DNA of 9,349 nucleotides, taken from positions 1 to 9,349 of the forward strand of contig JAGALN010000232.1 of NCBI GenBank assembly GCA_017625185.1, read 5' to 3'. Within the stretch, counting starts at the first letter, position 1, and every line of letters begins with the position of its first letter. Shown here piece by piece: positions 1-8,246 of this stretch. The stretch is from Clostridia bacterium (GTDB taxonomy: Bacteria; Bacillota; Clostridia; Monoglobales; Monoglobaceae). The translations under genes and the position numbers were made by a program. The notes beneath the pieces are model-generated. The model was not told where the DNA came from, did no database searches, and saw only the letters and a list, made by a program, of their open reading frames with translations.

Positions 1-576
1 CTGGGAATTCTCAACGAGAAACTATCCTCGGTGGCGGCAGAGCTGATTGCCTATCGCACCGAATACATTAACAAAATCGGCAGCTATGCCGCCGCTCTCC
101 AGAAAGAGATTTCCGGCGGGAAGGAAACCCTGGAGCTTCGGTATCTTTCCTGCATTGGGGACACGGCGGGGATGGCGATTCCCCAAATCAAAGAAAAGCT
201 CCTCCAAAAGCTGACCGATTCCCAAAGGCGGGAGCTAGATGCCAGAGAGTCGGTGGTCGGCCCCCATCGGGAGGACATTGGCTATTATATCAACGGACAA
301 GACGCCAAGCTATTTGCTTCCCAGGGTCAGCAAAAAACCGTTGTTTTAGCACAAAAGCTTTCCGAGGTTGCTCTGATTCAGGAGGAAACCGGGGATTTAC
401 CAGTTCTGCTCCTGGACGATATCATGAGCGAGCTGGACAAGAAACGCCAGAGCTTTATTCTCAACCACATTCGGGATATGCAGATTCTGATCACCTGCAC
501 CGATGTGGACGGCTTTGCCCTGACCGAAGACGCCACCTTGTTCCATGTGGAGGATGGCAGGGTTGCGTTGCAGTAG
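1..576 (+). CDS. recF: DNA replication and repair protein RecF, C-terminal part (5' end outside window)
   Basis: RecF is an SMC-like ATPase that binds gapped DNA and helps load RecA (with RecO and RecR) during recombinational repair in the cytoplasm. The frame is open from the first base, so the true start lies upstream and only the last 191 residues are visible. These carry the family's C-terminal signatures: GPHRED at visible residues 87-92, the ABC-type signature SQGQQKT at 107-113, and the Walker B/D-loop VLLLDDIMSELD at 135-146, whose acidic pair is intact. The N-terminal Walker A is not in the window. The gene ends in TAG, directly against a palindrome. remB starts 49 bp downstream and gyrB follows, an order known from Bacillus and many Clostridia near oriC. 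Identification is secure; full length cannot be judged. Confidence 0.96.
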   Translation: MGILNEKLSSVAAELIAYRTEYINKIGSYAAALQKEISGGKETLELRYLSCIGDTAGMAIPQIKEKLLQKLTDSQRRELDARESVVGPHREDIGYYINGQDAKLFASQGQQKTVVLAQKLSEVALIQEETGDLPVLLLDDIMSELDKKRQSFILNHIRDMQILITCTDVDGFALTEDATLFHVEDGRVALQ

Positions 577-596
577 GGGGCATTCACGAATGCCCC
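577..596. repeat. Palindrome between recF and remB (8-bp stem, CACG loop)
   Basis: GGGGCATT (577-584) pairs perfectly with AATGCCCC (589-596) around a 4-base loop and begins at the base after the recF stop codon. No T-tract follows, so it is a poor intrinsic terminator on the plus strand. It could be an mRNA-processing or 3'-end stability hairpin within a recF-remB transcript, or a REP-like intergenic palindrome. The pairing is directly visible; the role is inference. Confidence 0.6.
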
Positions 597-625
597 TGCG
601 ATACATTTCCTAAGGAGGTTTTTCC

Positions 626-880
626 ATGTATCTGCACCTAGGCAGTGACACAGTGGTCAACACCAAGAACATCATTGCGATTTTGGATTTGGAGAGCACC
701 TCTATGTCCAAGAACACCAAGGACTTCCTCAAAATTGTTGAGGAGGAAGGCTTTGTCCGGAATGTGTCCGAGGAGCTTCCCAAGACCTTTGTGTTATGTG
801 AAATTGACGGGCAATCGGTGATTTACATCACCAACATTTCCTCCAAGGCGTTAGCCGGCCGCGCAGAGCGGTTCAAATAA
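626..880 (+). CDS. remB: DUF370/RemB-family regulatory protein (YaaB-like)
   Basis: This 84-residue protein belongs to the RemA/RemB (DUF370) family. In Bacillus subtilis, RemA is a DNA-binding activator of extracellular-matrix genes, and RemB (YaaB) is its paralogue encoded between recF and gyrB. The same position here is the best reason for choosing RemB over RemA. Visible features fit the family: an N-terminal MYLHLGSDTVVNTKNIIAILD stretch-like beta segment (residues 1-21), a charged middle, and a C-terminal segment with ITNISSKAL before a basic end. The ATG at 626 follows an excellent AAGGAGG (612-618) with 7 bp spacing. Whether it controls matrix genes in this organism is unknown. No membrane segment or signal peptide is seen. 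Confidence 0.85.
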   Translation: MYLHLGSDTVVNTKNIIAILDLESTSMSKNTKDFLKIVEEEGFVRNVSEELPKTFVLCEIDGQSVIYITNISSKALAGRAERFK

Positions 881-2935
<2,055 letters not shown>

Positions 2936-2953
2936 GTTTGGGAGGTGTTCCCT

Positions 2954-3589
2954 ATGATATTGATTGAAAAAACACAAATCATGAATTTCGAGGGTGCCAT
3001 TCGGGGCGCCAGAAACCCTATGAACAGCTGGGACAGAATGGACAGCAGCTATGACAAAGACGGAAACTATATTTTGGGACCCAATGATTTGGATTTGGCA
3101 AAGCGTCTCTGCAAGGCAGGATCCGACCACCGGAAGTTCATCCGGCAGATTCTGGTCTGTGTGGACATTACCGCACCCATGTACTGGTGGAAGGAATTCG
3201 ACACCTACAAGGTAGCAACCGTAGCCAATTCCACCAGCACCATGCACAAGCTCTGCAGCAAGCCCTTTGAGCTGACCGACTTCAGCCATGACCAGTTGAG
3301 CATTGATGCTCTAGCTGCGCTTTCCTCCTTTATGAACTTCCTGGAGACAAAGCGGCTTTCCTATATCGAAACCAAGGACAAGGCGGACTGGTATGACTTG
3401 ATTCAGCTTCTGCCCTCCAGCTACAACCAGACCCGAACCGTGACCATGAACTATGAGAATCTTCTCAATATGTATTTTGCGCGGCGGAACCACAAGCTCC
3501 TGGAATGGCATACCTATTGCGATTGGATTTTGTCCCTGCCCTACACCAAAGAACTCTTTTTGCAGGGCGAAAACCCTCTTGACAAATAG
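2954..3589 (+). CDS. Conserved protein resembling FAD-dependent thymidylate synthase ThyX but without its RHR motif
   Basis: This 211-residue soluble protein has no signal peptide or membrane segment. The layout of residues 46-99 recalls ThyX: a helix DLAKRLCKAG, a DH pair (58-59), a strand ILVCVDITAP (66-75), then WWKEFDTYKV (78-87) running into ANSTSTMHK. In ThyX this region reads as a strand with IT or IKAP, followed by the flavin- and dUMP-binding RHRxxSxxxxSxRY. Here RHR appears replaced by TYK, and the two serines by threonines, so classical ThyX catalysis is not supported. Similar proteins with W-W-x-x-F-D-T-Y occur in Firmicutes and phages, to my recollection, mostly unnamed. Start ATG 2954 is chosen over GTG 2945 because GTG lies inside the GGAGG ribosome binding site (2941-2945, 8 bp spacing). 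It begins 18 bp after gyrB and is probably cotranscribed. It is a real gene; the ThyX kinship is inference. Confidence 0.7.
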   Translation: MILIEKTQIMNFEGAIRGARNPMNSWDRMDSSYDKDGNYILGPNDLDLAKRLCKAGSDHRKFIRQILVCVDITAPMYWWKEFDTYKVATVANSTSTMHKLCSKPFELTDFSHDQLSIDALAALSSFMNFLETKRLSYIETKDKADWYDLIQLLPSSYNQTRTVTMNYENLLNMYFARRNHKLLEWHTYCDWILSLPYTKELFLQGENPLDK

Positions 3590-3607
3590 CGAAAAATGTA
3601 TTATCAT
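3579..3607 (+). promoter_or_regulatory. Sigma-A type promoter for the ferredoxin gene
   Basis: A perfect -35 TTGACA (3579-3584) and a -10 TATCAT (3602-3607) are separated by the ideal 17 bp. The -35 box lies within the last codons of the upstream gene (stop at 3587-3589). Transcription would start near 3614, giving a leader of about 36 bases that holds the GAGGTG ribosome binding site (3637-3642). Confidence 0.75.
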
Positions 3608-3649
3608 GATATTTGTAAATTTGAAAACTTTTTTGTGAGGTGAATCAGA

Positions 3650-3817
3650 ATGGCTTACACAATCAACGATGATTGCATTAAGTGCGGTGTTTGTGCCGGC
3701 GAGTGCCCCGTATCCTGCATTACCGAAGGCGATGCAAAGTACGAAATCAATGCTGACGAGTGCATTGACTGCGGCAACTGCGCAAACGTATGTCCTGTAG
3801 ATGCTCCTCAGGCATAA
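3650..3817 (+). CDS. 2[4Fe-4S] ferredoxin, clostridial type
   Basis: This small cytoplasmic electron carrier has 55 residues, the usual size for clostridial ferredoxins. It is easily missed because of its length. Two cluster motifs are complete: C9-x2-C12-x2-C15-x3-C19-P and C38-x2-C41-x2-C44-x3-C48-P, with an additional C23. In this fold, the last cysteine of each motif ligates the other cluster. The protein is very acidic, as expected for a low-potential partner of oxidoreductases such as pyruvate:ferredoxin oxidoreductase or hydrogenase; the actual partner cannot be told. ATG 3650 follows GAGGTG at 3637-3642 with 7 bp spacing. It has its own promoter upstream and a strong terminator 13 bp downstream, so it probably forms a single-gene, highly expressed transcript. 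Confidence 0.96.
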   Translation: MAYTINDDCIKCGVCAGECPVSCITEGDAKYEINADECIDCGNCANVCPVDAPQA

Positions 3818-3830
3818 ATAACAACCATAA

Positions 3831-3861
3831 GGGGCGTATCCCGACGGATACGCCCCTTTTT
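3831..3861 (+). terminator. Rho-independent terminator of the ferredoxin gene
   Basis: GGGGCGTATCC (3831-3841) pairs perfectly with GGATACGCCCC (3846-3856), an 11-bp stem with the loop CGAC, followed by five T (3857-3861). It is 13 bp after the ferredoxin stop and only 30 bp before rsmG. Confidence 0.92.
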
Positions 3862-3891
3862 CATTCAACAAATGTTGGGAGGAACTGTCCG

Positions 3892-4593
3892 ATGAACCAA
3901 ACCTTGCTCATTCAAGGCATTGCCGCATTAGGCGGCAGCCTATCTGATACTCAGCTTTCCCAGTTTGCCGCATACTCGGCACTCTTAAAGGAATGGAACC
4001 AGAAAATGAACCTGACCGCCATTACTGATGATGACGGCATTTCGGTAAAGCATTTTCTGGACAGTATCCTGCCCTTATACCATATTCAGATTCCCCCGAA
4101 TGCCAGCCTTGCCGATATTGGCACCGGTGCCGGGTTCCCGGGGGTTCCGCTGAAAATCATCCGTCCCGATTTGTCGGTAACCCTGGTGGATTCTCTCAAC
4201 AAGCGGATTACCTTTCTGGAAGCCGTCTGCAGGGAATTGGGACTTACCAATGTGACCTGCATCCACGGCAGAGCCGAGGAATTGGGAAAGGACAACAAGT
4301 ACCGGGAGAAGTTTGATTTGGTCACCTCCCGGGCGGTGGCGAACCTGCGGGTTTTGGGAGAATACTGCCTGCCCCTGACCAAGGTAGGGGGACAGTTCCT
4401 CGCCTTAAAAGCCGATGGGGTTGACGAGGAGTTATCGGATGCCAGACCCATGCTGGGAACATTGGGGGGCGGCAAGCCACAAGTGATTCCCGTACCCCTT
4501 CCCGAAAGCGACATGGTCCGGAAACTGGTCCTCATCCCCAAGGAGAAACCCACCCCCAGCCAGTTCCCCAGAAGAGCGAATAAAATAAAATAA
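3892..4593 (+). CDS. rsmG: 16S rRNA (guanine(527)-N(7))-methyltransferase RsmG
   Basis: RsmG (GidB) uses S-adenosylmethionine to methylate N7 of G527 in the 530 loop of 16S rRNA; loss is known to give low-level streptomycin resistance. The 233-residue product has the normal family length. Visible signatures are NLTAI (40-44), HFLDS (54-58), the SAM-binding LADIGTGAGFPG (73-84), D100 for the ribose in TLVDSLNKR, and TSRAVANL with a following LALK strand. ATG 3892 is preferred because GGAGG at 3878-3882 lies 9 bp upstream; an extension in the same frame back to 3790 would overlap the ferredoxin gene and its terminator. No promoter fits in the 30 bp after that terminator, so expression may depend on read-through. 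The C-terminus is lysine-rich (RRANKIK), encoded by an A-rich run that borders a repeat hairpin. rsmG is often near oriC. Confidence 0.96.
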   Translation: MNQTLLIQGIAALGGSLSDTQLSQFAAYSALLKEWNQKMNLTAITDDDGISVKHFLDSILPLYHIQIPPNASLADIGTGAGFPGVPLKIIRPDLSVTLVDSLNKRITFLEAVCRELGLTNVTCIHGRAEELGKDNKYREKFDLVTSRAVANLRVLGEYCLPLTKVGGQFLALKADGVDEELSDARPMLGTLGGGKPQVIPVPLPESDMVRKLVLIPKEKPTPSQFPRRANKIK

Positions 4594-4610
4594 AAGGAGC
4601 GTGACGCTCC
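4581..4610 (-). terminator. Terminator-like hairpin with T-run, read on the minus strand
   Basis: GGAGCG and CGCTCC (4596-4601 and 4605-4610) form a 6-bp stem with a 3-base loop. Read on the minus strand, it is followed by TTTTATTTTATTTTA, giving the form of an intrinsic terminator. It could back up the argH terminator at 4763-4790 and protect rsmG from antisense transcription. The stem is also the leading hairpin of the dispersed repeat, and the T-run is the rsmG 3' end read in reverse, so the pairing may be fortuitous. Confidence 0.5.
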
Positions 4611-4666
4611 ACCCAATGCCGGGCATGGTTCGAGGTAAAGACGTACCACAGATTGCCGAGCCGGAA
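4596..4666 (+). repeat. Dispersed 71-bp hairpin repeat, copy 1
   Basis: This stretch aligns without gaps to 8063-8133 at 56 of 71 positions. It opens with hairpin GGAGCG-TGA-CGCTCC. A conserved ACCCA-TGCCGGGCA block follows, then a second small dyad GGTA (4634-4637) with TACC (4644-4647), and it ends in GCCGAGCCGGAA. It begins 2 bp after the rsmG stop. There is no coding sign: differences on the minus-strand frame are not concentrated at third codon positions. It is probably an intergenic repeat of the REP or small-RNA-element kind, but the family is not identified. Confidence 0.7.
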
Positions 4667-4756
4667 GGTTTGGCAAGGCGGGAGCGTACTTTGTGTACGT
4701 GACTGTCTTGGCAAGCCGATGCTACGAACAAAGGTCGCCAATTTTCCAGCACGACC
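4667..4756. other. Hairpin-rich non-coding tail of repeat copy 1
   Basis: This stretch lies between the conserved repeat core and the convergent terminator. It has a direct repeat TTGGCAAG (4670-4677 and 4708-4715) flanking a hairpin CGTAC-TTTGT-GTACG (4685-4699), and a weaker stem GGTCG (4733-4737) with CGACC (4752-4756). The motif ACGAACAAAGG (4724-4734) resembles ACAAACAAAGG at 8142-8152 after copy 2, so the repeat may be longer, with a variable middle. Minus-strand open frames exist but look spurious. Confidence 0.45.
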
Positions 4757-4762
4757 GGATAA

Positions 4763-4790
4763 GGAAAGCCTCCCATATGGGAGGCTTTCC
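4763..4790. terminator. Bidirectional terminator between convergent rsmG and argH
   Basis: This is a perfect 28-base palindrome, GGAAAGCCTCCCAT with its exact complement, and its GC-rich core is flanked by AAA on one side and TTT on the other. It can fold on either strand with a short T-run after the core, and it sits exactly where converging transcripts meet. Its last base is the last base of the argH stop codon. Confidence 0.75.
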
Positions 4791-6163
4791 TAATATTCTT
4801 CCTTTTCGTATTGTTCAATGACCTGTCTCATGGTTTCCATAGCTGGACCGCCAATGATTTTCCGTTGGTTGACGCAGGTGGTAAGAGAAATCTCATCATA
4901 GATATCCTCAGCAATCAATTCCGAAAACTCCTTCATCTCTTCCATGGAAAGGGCGTCGATTACGGTGTCTTTTTCAATGCAATACGCTACCATCCGTCCC
5001 ACAACGGCGTGGGCGTCCCGGAAGGGAAGACCCTTTTTCACCAGGTAGTCCGCCACATCGGTTGCATTGGTAAAGCCGCCTTTGGCACCGGTAAGCATTT
5101 TATCCTCCCGAACCCGCATGGTGGAGAGCATCTTCCCAAAGACCGGCAGAACCATCTTCACGGTATCCACCGCATCGAAAATCTGCTCCTTATCCTCCTG
5201 CATATCCTTGTTATACGCAAGGGGCAGACCCTTCATCATGGTTAAGAGTCCCATCAGAGAACCAAAGACCCGTCCTGACTTGCCACGGGCAAGCTCGGCA
5301 ACGTCCGGGTTTTTCTTCTGGGGCATGATGCTGGAGCCGGTGCTGTAAGCATCGTCCATCTCCACAAAGCTGAATTCGTGGGAGCTCCAGAGAATCAGTT
5401 CTTCGGAAAACCGGCTGATATGCACCATAATCTGGGATAAATCAAAGGCAAGCTCGCAGACAAAGTCCCGGTCGGAAACCCCATCTAAGCTATTCTGGGT
5501 AATTCCGTCAAAGCCCAGCTTTTCTGCCACAAACTCCCGGTCCAGAGGATAGGTGGTTCCCGCCAAGGCGCCGCTTCCCAGGGGCATCACATTCAGCCGC
5601 TTTCTGCAATCGGAAAGCCGCTGCCCGTCACGGCGGAACATTTCATAATACGCCATTACATGATGGGCTAGGGTAATGGGCTGTGCCTTTTGCAGATGAG
5701 TATACCCGGGCATGATGGTAGAAAGATTCTTCTTCGCAATCTCCAGAATCACCAGACGAAGCTCCTTCACCATCTGGGAAATGGTATCCAGCTCTTCCCG
5801 CAGGTACATCCGGATATCCAGCGCCACCTGATCGTTCCGGCTTCTGCCGGTGTGGAGCCGCTTTCCCACATCCCCAATCCGGGAAATCAGGATGGTTTCC
5901 ACATTCATATGGATATCCTCGGCGTCAATCAAAAACTCCACCTTGTTGTTTTCGATGTCCGCTTTGATTTCGCCCAAGGTTTTTACTATCAACTCCGCAT
6001 CCGCTTTGGGGATAATCCCCTGCCTGCCCAGCATTTCGGCATGGGCCTGACTTCCCAGGATATCCTGGGCGTACATTCTGGCATCAAAACGGATGGAAGA
6101 ATTGAAATCGTCTACCAATGTATCGGTCGCCTTGGAAAACCGACCTCCCCATAATTTTGCCAT
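4790..6163 (-). CDS. argH: Argininosuccinate lyase
   Basis: ArgH catalyses the last step of arginine synthesis, splitting argininosuccinate into arginine and fumarate, as a cytoplasmic homotetramer of the fumarase/aspartase superfamily. The 457-residue length is normal. The superfamily signature [12 protein letters not shown] (276-287), with the catalytic serine loop, is intact, as are [11 protein letters not shown] (102-112) and [10 protein letters not shown] (153-162), whose H155 matches the family's conserved histidine. The ATG at 6163 (minus) has GGAG 9 bp upstream on that strand. It lies 94 bp downstream of argG in the same direction, so the two form the usual argGH pair, but a terminator-like hairpin stands between them. 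The gene ends inside the palindrome shared with rsmG. No lesions are seen. Confidence 0.98.
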   Translation of the reverse strand: MAKLWGGRFSKATDTLVDDFNSSIRFDARMYAQDILGSQAHAEMLGRQGIIPKADAELIVKTLGEIKADIENNKVEFLIDAEDIHMNVETILISRIGDVGKRLHTGRSRNDQVALDIRMYLREELDTISQMVKELRLVILEIAKKNLSTIMPGYTHLQKAQPITLAHHVMAYYEMFRRDGQRLSDCRKRLNVMPLGSGALAGTTYPLDREFVAEKLGFDGITQNSLDGVSDRDFVCELAFDLSQIMVHISRFSEELILWSSHEFSFVEMDDAYSTGSSIMPQKKNPDVAELARGKSGRVFGSLMGLLTMMKGLPLAYNKDMQEDKEQIFDAVDTVKMVLPVFGKMLSTMRVREDKMLTGAKGGFTNATDVADYLVKKGLPFRDAHAVVGRMVAYCIEKDTVIDALSMEEMKEFSELIAEDIYDEISLTTCVNQRKIIGGPAMETMRQVIEQYEKEEY

Positions 6164-6191
6164 AGTTTATTTCTCCTTTACGGAACAATTT

Positions 6192-6227
6192 AAAAACGTA
6201 GGGACCGGCGTCCTCGACGGTCCCTAC
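6192..6227 (-). terminator. Hairpin with T-run between argG and argH
   Basis: GTAGGGACCG (6198-6207) pairs perfectly over 10 bp with CGGTCCCTAC (6218-6227), with a 10-base loop. Read on the minus strand, the transcription direction of argG and argH, the stem is followed by G and five T (6197-6192). It has the form of an intrinsic terminator that would cut or reduce transcription into argH, or leave a processed, stabilised argG 3' end. Palindromes of the GTAGGG...CCCTAC type also occur as intergenic repeats in Clostridia, to my recollection. Confidence 0.65.
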
Positions 6228-6257
6228 AATGTTATCCTTGTATAAAAGGGGTAGGCT

Positions 6258-7472
6258 TTACGCCTTGTTCTTCTTTTTCATCAGGGCACGGACCTTGAGG
6301 GGCAGACCAAACAGGTTGATAAAGCCCTCGGAATCCTTGTGGCTGTAAAGCTCACCGCTGTCGCCGAAGCTTGCAATGTCCTCATTATAGAGAGAATAGG
6401 GGGACTTGGCGCCTGCAGGGGATGCCACACCCTTATAGAGCTTTAACCGAACTTCACCGGTTACGGTTTCTTCCATGGTATCCACCATAGCGGACAGTGC
6501 CTCACGAAGGGGGGTGTACCACTTACCGTCATAGAGCAGCTCGCTGAAGGTGATCGCCGCCTTACGCTTGAAGGACTGGGTGTCTCTGTCAAGACAGAGG
6601 TATTCCAATTCCTGCAATGCGGTATAGAGAATGGTACCGCCCGGCGTTTCGTAAACGCCTCTGGACTTCATACCAACCAATCTGTCCTCTACGATGTCCG
6701 CAATCCCGATGCCGTTGGCACCGCCCAGCTCATTGAGTTTCTCAACCAAAGGACGTGCCGCCATCTTCACCCCGTCTAAGGATACGGGAACACCCTTTTC
6801 AAAGCCGATGGTCACATAGGTAGGGGTATCGGGAGCCTTTTCAGGGGATACGCCCAACTTCAAAAGGCTGTCAAGCTGGGGCTCGTTTGCCGGGTCTTCC
6901 AAATCCATACCCTCATGGCTGATGTGCCAGATGTTCCGGTCTCTGGAATAGAGGTCCTTCTTGGTTACCGGAATCTCAATGCCGTGGGCTTCTGCATAAT
7001 CCACGGCGTCCTCACGGGACTTAATATCCCAAATACGCCAGGGAGCAATAATCTTCAAATGGGGAGCCAGCGCCTTGATGGTCAGCTCGAACCGAACCTG
7101 GTCGTTACCCTTGCCGGTTGCACCGTGACAAATGGCAACAGCGCCCTCCTGCTCCGCAATCTCAACCAGGCGGCGGGCAATGATAGGTCTTGCATGGGAG
7201 GTGCCAAGCAGGTACTTACCCTCATAGATCGCACCGGCTTTTAAGGTGGGGAAAATGAAATCTTCTACATACTCGTCACGCAGGTCCTCGATATATATTT
7301 TGGACGCACCGCTGGCAAGTGCTCTTTCTTCCAGACCGTCCGTTTCCTTGCCCTGACCTACATCACCGCAGACTGCGATTACCTCGTAACCGTAGTTCTC
7401 AATCAACCAGGAAATGATGATGGAAGTATCCAGTCCACCCGAATACGCCAGAACAACTTTTTCTTTTGCCAT
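6258..7472 (-). CDS. argG: Argininosuccinate synthase
   Basis: ArgG joins citrulline and aspartate with ATP to form argininosuccinate, the penultimate step of arginine synthesis, as a cytoplasmic tetramer. The 404-residue product has the normal length. The N-type ATP pyrophosphatase loop AYSGGLDTS lies at residues 9-17, and the second family signature [13 protein letters not shown] at 117-129. The frame is open upstream to 7547, but ATG 7472 is chosen because GGAGG (7485-7481 on the minus strand) lies 8 bp upstream, and the extra 25 residues would span the promoter. The end is lysine-rich (MKKKNKA). It is the first gene of the argG-argH pair, with its own promoter, and is divergent from ruvC. 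No frameshift or missing motif is seen. Confidence 0.98.
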   Translation of the reverse strand: MAKEKVVLAYSGGLDTSIIISWLIENYGYEVIAVCGDVGQGKETDGLEERALASGASKIYIEDLRDEYVEDFIFPTLKAGAIYEGKYLLGTSHARPIIARRLVEIAEQEGAVAICHGATGKGNDQVRFELTIKALAPHLKIIAPWRIWDIKSREDAVDYAEAHGIEIPVTKKDLYSRDRNIWHISHEGMDLEDPANEPQLDSLLKLGVSPEKAPDTPTYVTIGFEKGVPVSLDGVKMAARPLVEKLNELGGANGIGIADIVEDRLVGMKSRGVYETPGGTILYTALQELEYLCLDRDTQSFKRKAAITFSELLYDGKWYTPLREALSAMVDTMEETVTGEVRLKLYKGVASPAGAKSPYSLYNEDIASFGDSGELYSHKDSEGFINLFGLPLKVRALMKKKNKA

Positions 7473-7492
7473 TGTAAATTCCTCCAAACTAT

Positions 7493-7509
7493 GATAGAAT
7501 ATCTTTATC
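7493..7509. promoter_or_regulatory. Possible operator in the argG leader
   Basis: GATAGAATATCTTTATC is an AT-rich imperfect dyad (GATA/TATC ends) just downstream of the predicted argG transcription start. ArgR/AhrC boxes are AT-rich 18-bp dyads in this kind of position. The match to their TGAAT...ATTCA core is weak, so this is only a candidate. Confidence 0.2.
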
Positions 7510-7518
7510 AATAGAATT

Positions 7519-7547
7519 ATTATATACCAGACTTCCATGTTTTTCAA
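7519..7547 (-). promoter_or_regulatory. Sigma-A type promoter for argG
   Basis: On the minus strand, TTGAAA (7547-7542) and a perfect TATAAT (7524-7519) are separated by 17 bp. Transcription would begin near 7512, giving a leader of about 40 bases before ATG 7472, too short for a T-box or typical riboswitch. It lies in the 114-bp divergent gap with ruvC; no equally good plus-strand promoter was found there. Confidence 0.8.
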
Positions 7548-7586
7548 GTCTTATTCCAAAAATTTAACGAATTTTAGGTGAAAATC

Positions 7587-8105
7587 ATGATTATTTTAGG
7601 AATTGACCCCGGCTTTGCCATTGTGGGGTACGGCGTTTTGGAATACAAGAACAATCATTTTAAGGTTTTGGACTACGGTGCCATTACCACCGACGCCAAA
7701 ACTCCCATGTATGACCGGTTCTTGTCCATCTACGAGGACCTCACCCGGATTATTGAGCTGTACCGACCCGATTTTATGGCAATTGAAGAGCTTTTCTTCA
7801 ACACCAACCGGACCACCGCCATCAATGTGGCACAGGCAAGAGGGATTCTCCTCCTTGCCGCACTCCAGCATGGTGTGAGGGTCTATGAATACACCCCCCT
7901 TCAGGTAAAGCAGGCAGTTGCCGGCTACGGCAGAGCGGAAAAGCAACAGGTTCAGCAGATGGTGAAGCTCCTGCTGAATCTAAAAAGCGTCCCCAAGCCG
8001 GACGATACCGCCGACGCTCTTGCCATCGCCATCTGCCATGGGCATTCCTACAACCCGAATCGGGAGCCAATGGCTCCACCCAGTGCCGGGCAGGGTTGGC
8101 GGTAA
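7587..8105 (+). CDS. ruvC: Crossover junction endodeoxyribonuclease RuvC
   Basis: RuvC is the dimeric, metal-dependent Holliday junction resolvase that nicks opposite strands after RuvAB branch migration. The 172-residue product carries the full acidic tetrad: D7 in ILGIDPG, E67 in AIEELFF, and D140 and D143 in [10 protein letters not shown]. The linker [17 protein letters not shown] and the [10 protein letters not shown] helix are also typical. ATG 7587 is chosen because AGGTGA (7576-7581) lies 5 bp upstream; a GTG at 7578 falls inside that site. Residues 160-172 and the stop codon are encoded by copy 2 of a dispersed repeat, so the tail [13 protein letters not shown] looks acquired; it lies beyond the catalytic core, so activity should be kept. 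ruvA and ruvB do not follow; rdgB does, 141 bp downstream. Confidence 0.97.
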   Translation: MIILGIDPGFAIVGYGVLEYKNNHFKVLDYGAITTDAKTPMYDRFLSIYEDLTRIIELYRPDFMAIEELFFNTNRTTAINVAQARGILLLAALQHGVRVYEYTPLQVKQAVAGYGRAEKQQVQQMVKLLLNLKSVPKPDDTADALAIAICHGHSYNPNREPMAPPSAGQGWR

Positions 8106-8133
8106 ATATTTACCACAACTCGCCGAGCCGGAA
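8063..8133 (+). repeat. Dispersed 71-bp hairpin repeat, copy 2 (overlaps ruvC end)
   Basis: This is the gap-free partner of 4596-4666, with 56 of 71 bases identical. Its first hairpin is GGAGCC-AAT-GGCTCC: the innermost pair is C-G where copy 1 has G-C, so pairing is kept while sequence changes. The second dyad is stronger here, GGTAAA (8101-8106) with TTTACC (8109-8114), and contains the ruvC stop codon. It ends with the same GCCGAGCCGGAA. No T-run follows either arm, so this copy is not a terminator. Confidence 0.7.
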
Positions 8134-8144
8134 AATTTTTCACA

Positions 8145-8206
8145 AACAAAGGGTGCAGAAAATTTGATGAGCTTTGTTCGGGGCAATGCCACGGGTAAAG
8201 ATTGCC
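8145..8206. other. Stem-forming non-coding stretch between ruvC and rdgB
   Basis: Two dyads follow repeat copy 2: AACAAAG (8145-8151) with CTTTGTT (8172-8178), and GGCAAT (8182-8187) with ATTGCC (8201-8206). CTTTGTTCG at 8172-8180 is also the exact reverse complement of a motif after repeat copy 1 (4725-4733). No promoter or gene was recognised here; it may be a continuation of the repeat. Confidence 0.35.
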
Positions 8207-8246
8207 GGATTTTCAAGCATGCCTGGAAAAGAAAAGGAGAAAACCT

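Noticed and set aside
3790..3891. Upstream extension of rsmG into the ferredoxin gene
   Set aside because: It would overlap the ferredoxin coding sequence and its terminator; GGAGG at 3878-3882 fixes the start at 3892.
4532..4741. Minus-strand 69-residue open frame downstream of argH
   Set aside because: It overlaps the rsmG 3' end and the hairpin repeat, has no recognisable domain, and lies behind a terminator.
4432..4818. Minus-strand open frame across the repeat sharing a peptide pattern (SGSA-x-CG-x2-LP-x-T-x-PG-x-GWS) with the minus strand of 7980-8216
   Set aside because: The shared pattern follows from the shared 71-bp repeat. Differences between copies fall mostly at second codon positions and are not enriched at third positions, the frames overlap rsmG/argH and ruvC antisense, and no ribosome binding site was seen. 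Probably spurious.
6228..6257. TTATCC as a DnaA box
   Set aside because: Only the first six bases fit TTATCCACA and there is no cluster, so an origin is not supported here.
7473..7547. N-terminal extension of argG by 25 residues
   Set aside because: It would run through the TATAAT box and the GGAGG ribosome binding site of the true start.
7578..7586. GTG start for ruvC
   Set aside because: The GTG is part of the AGGTGA ribosome binding site for ATG 7587, which yields the canonical MIILGIDPG start.
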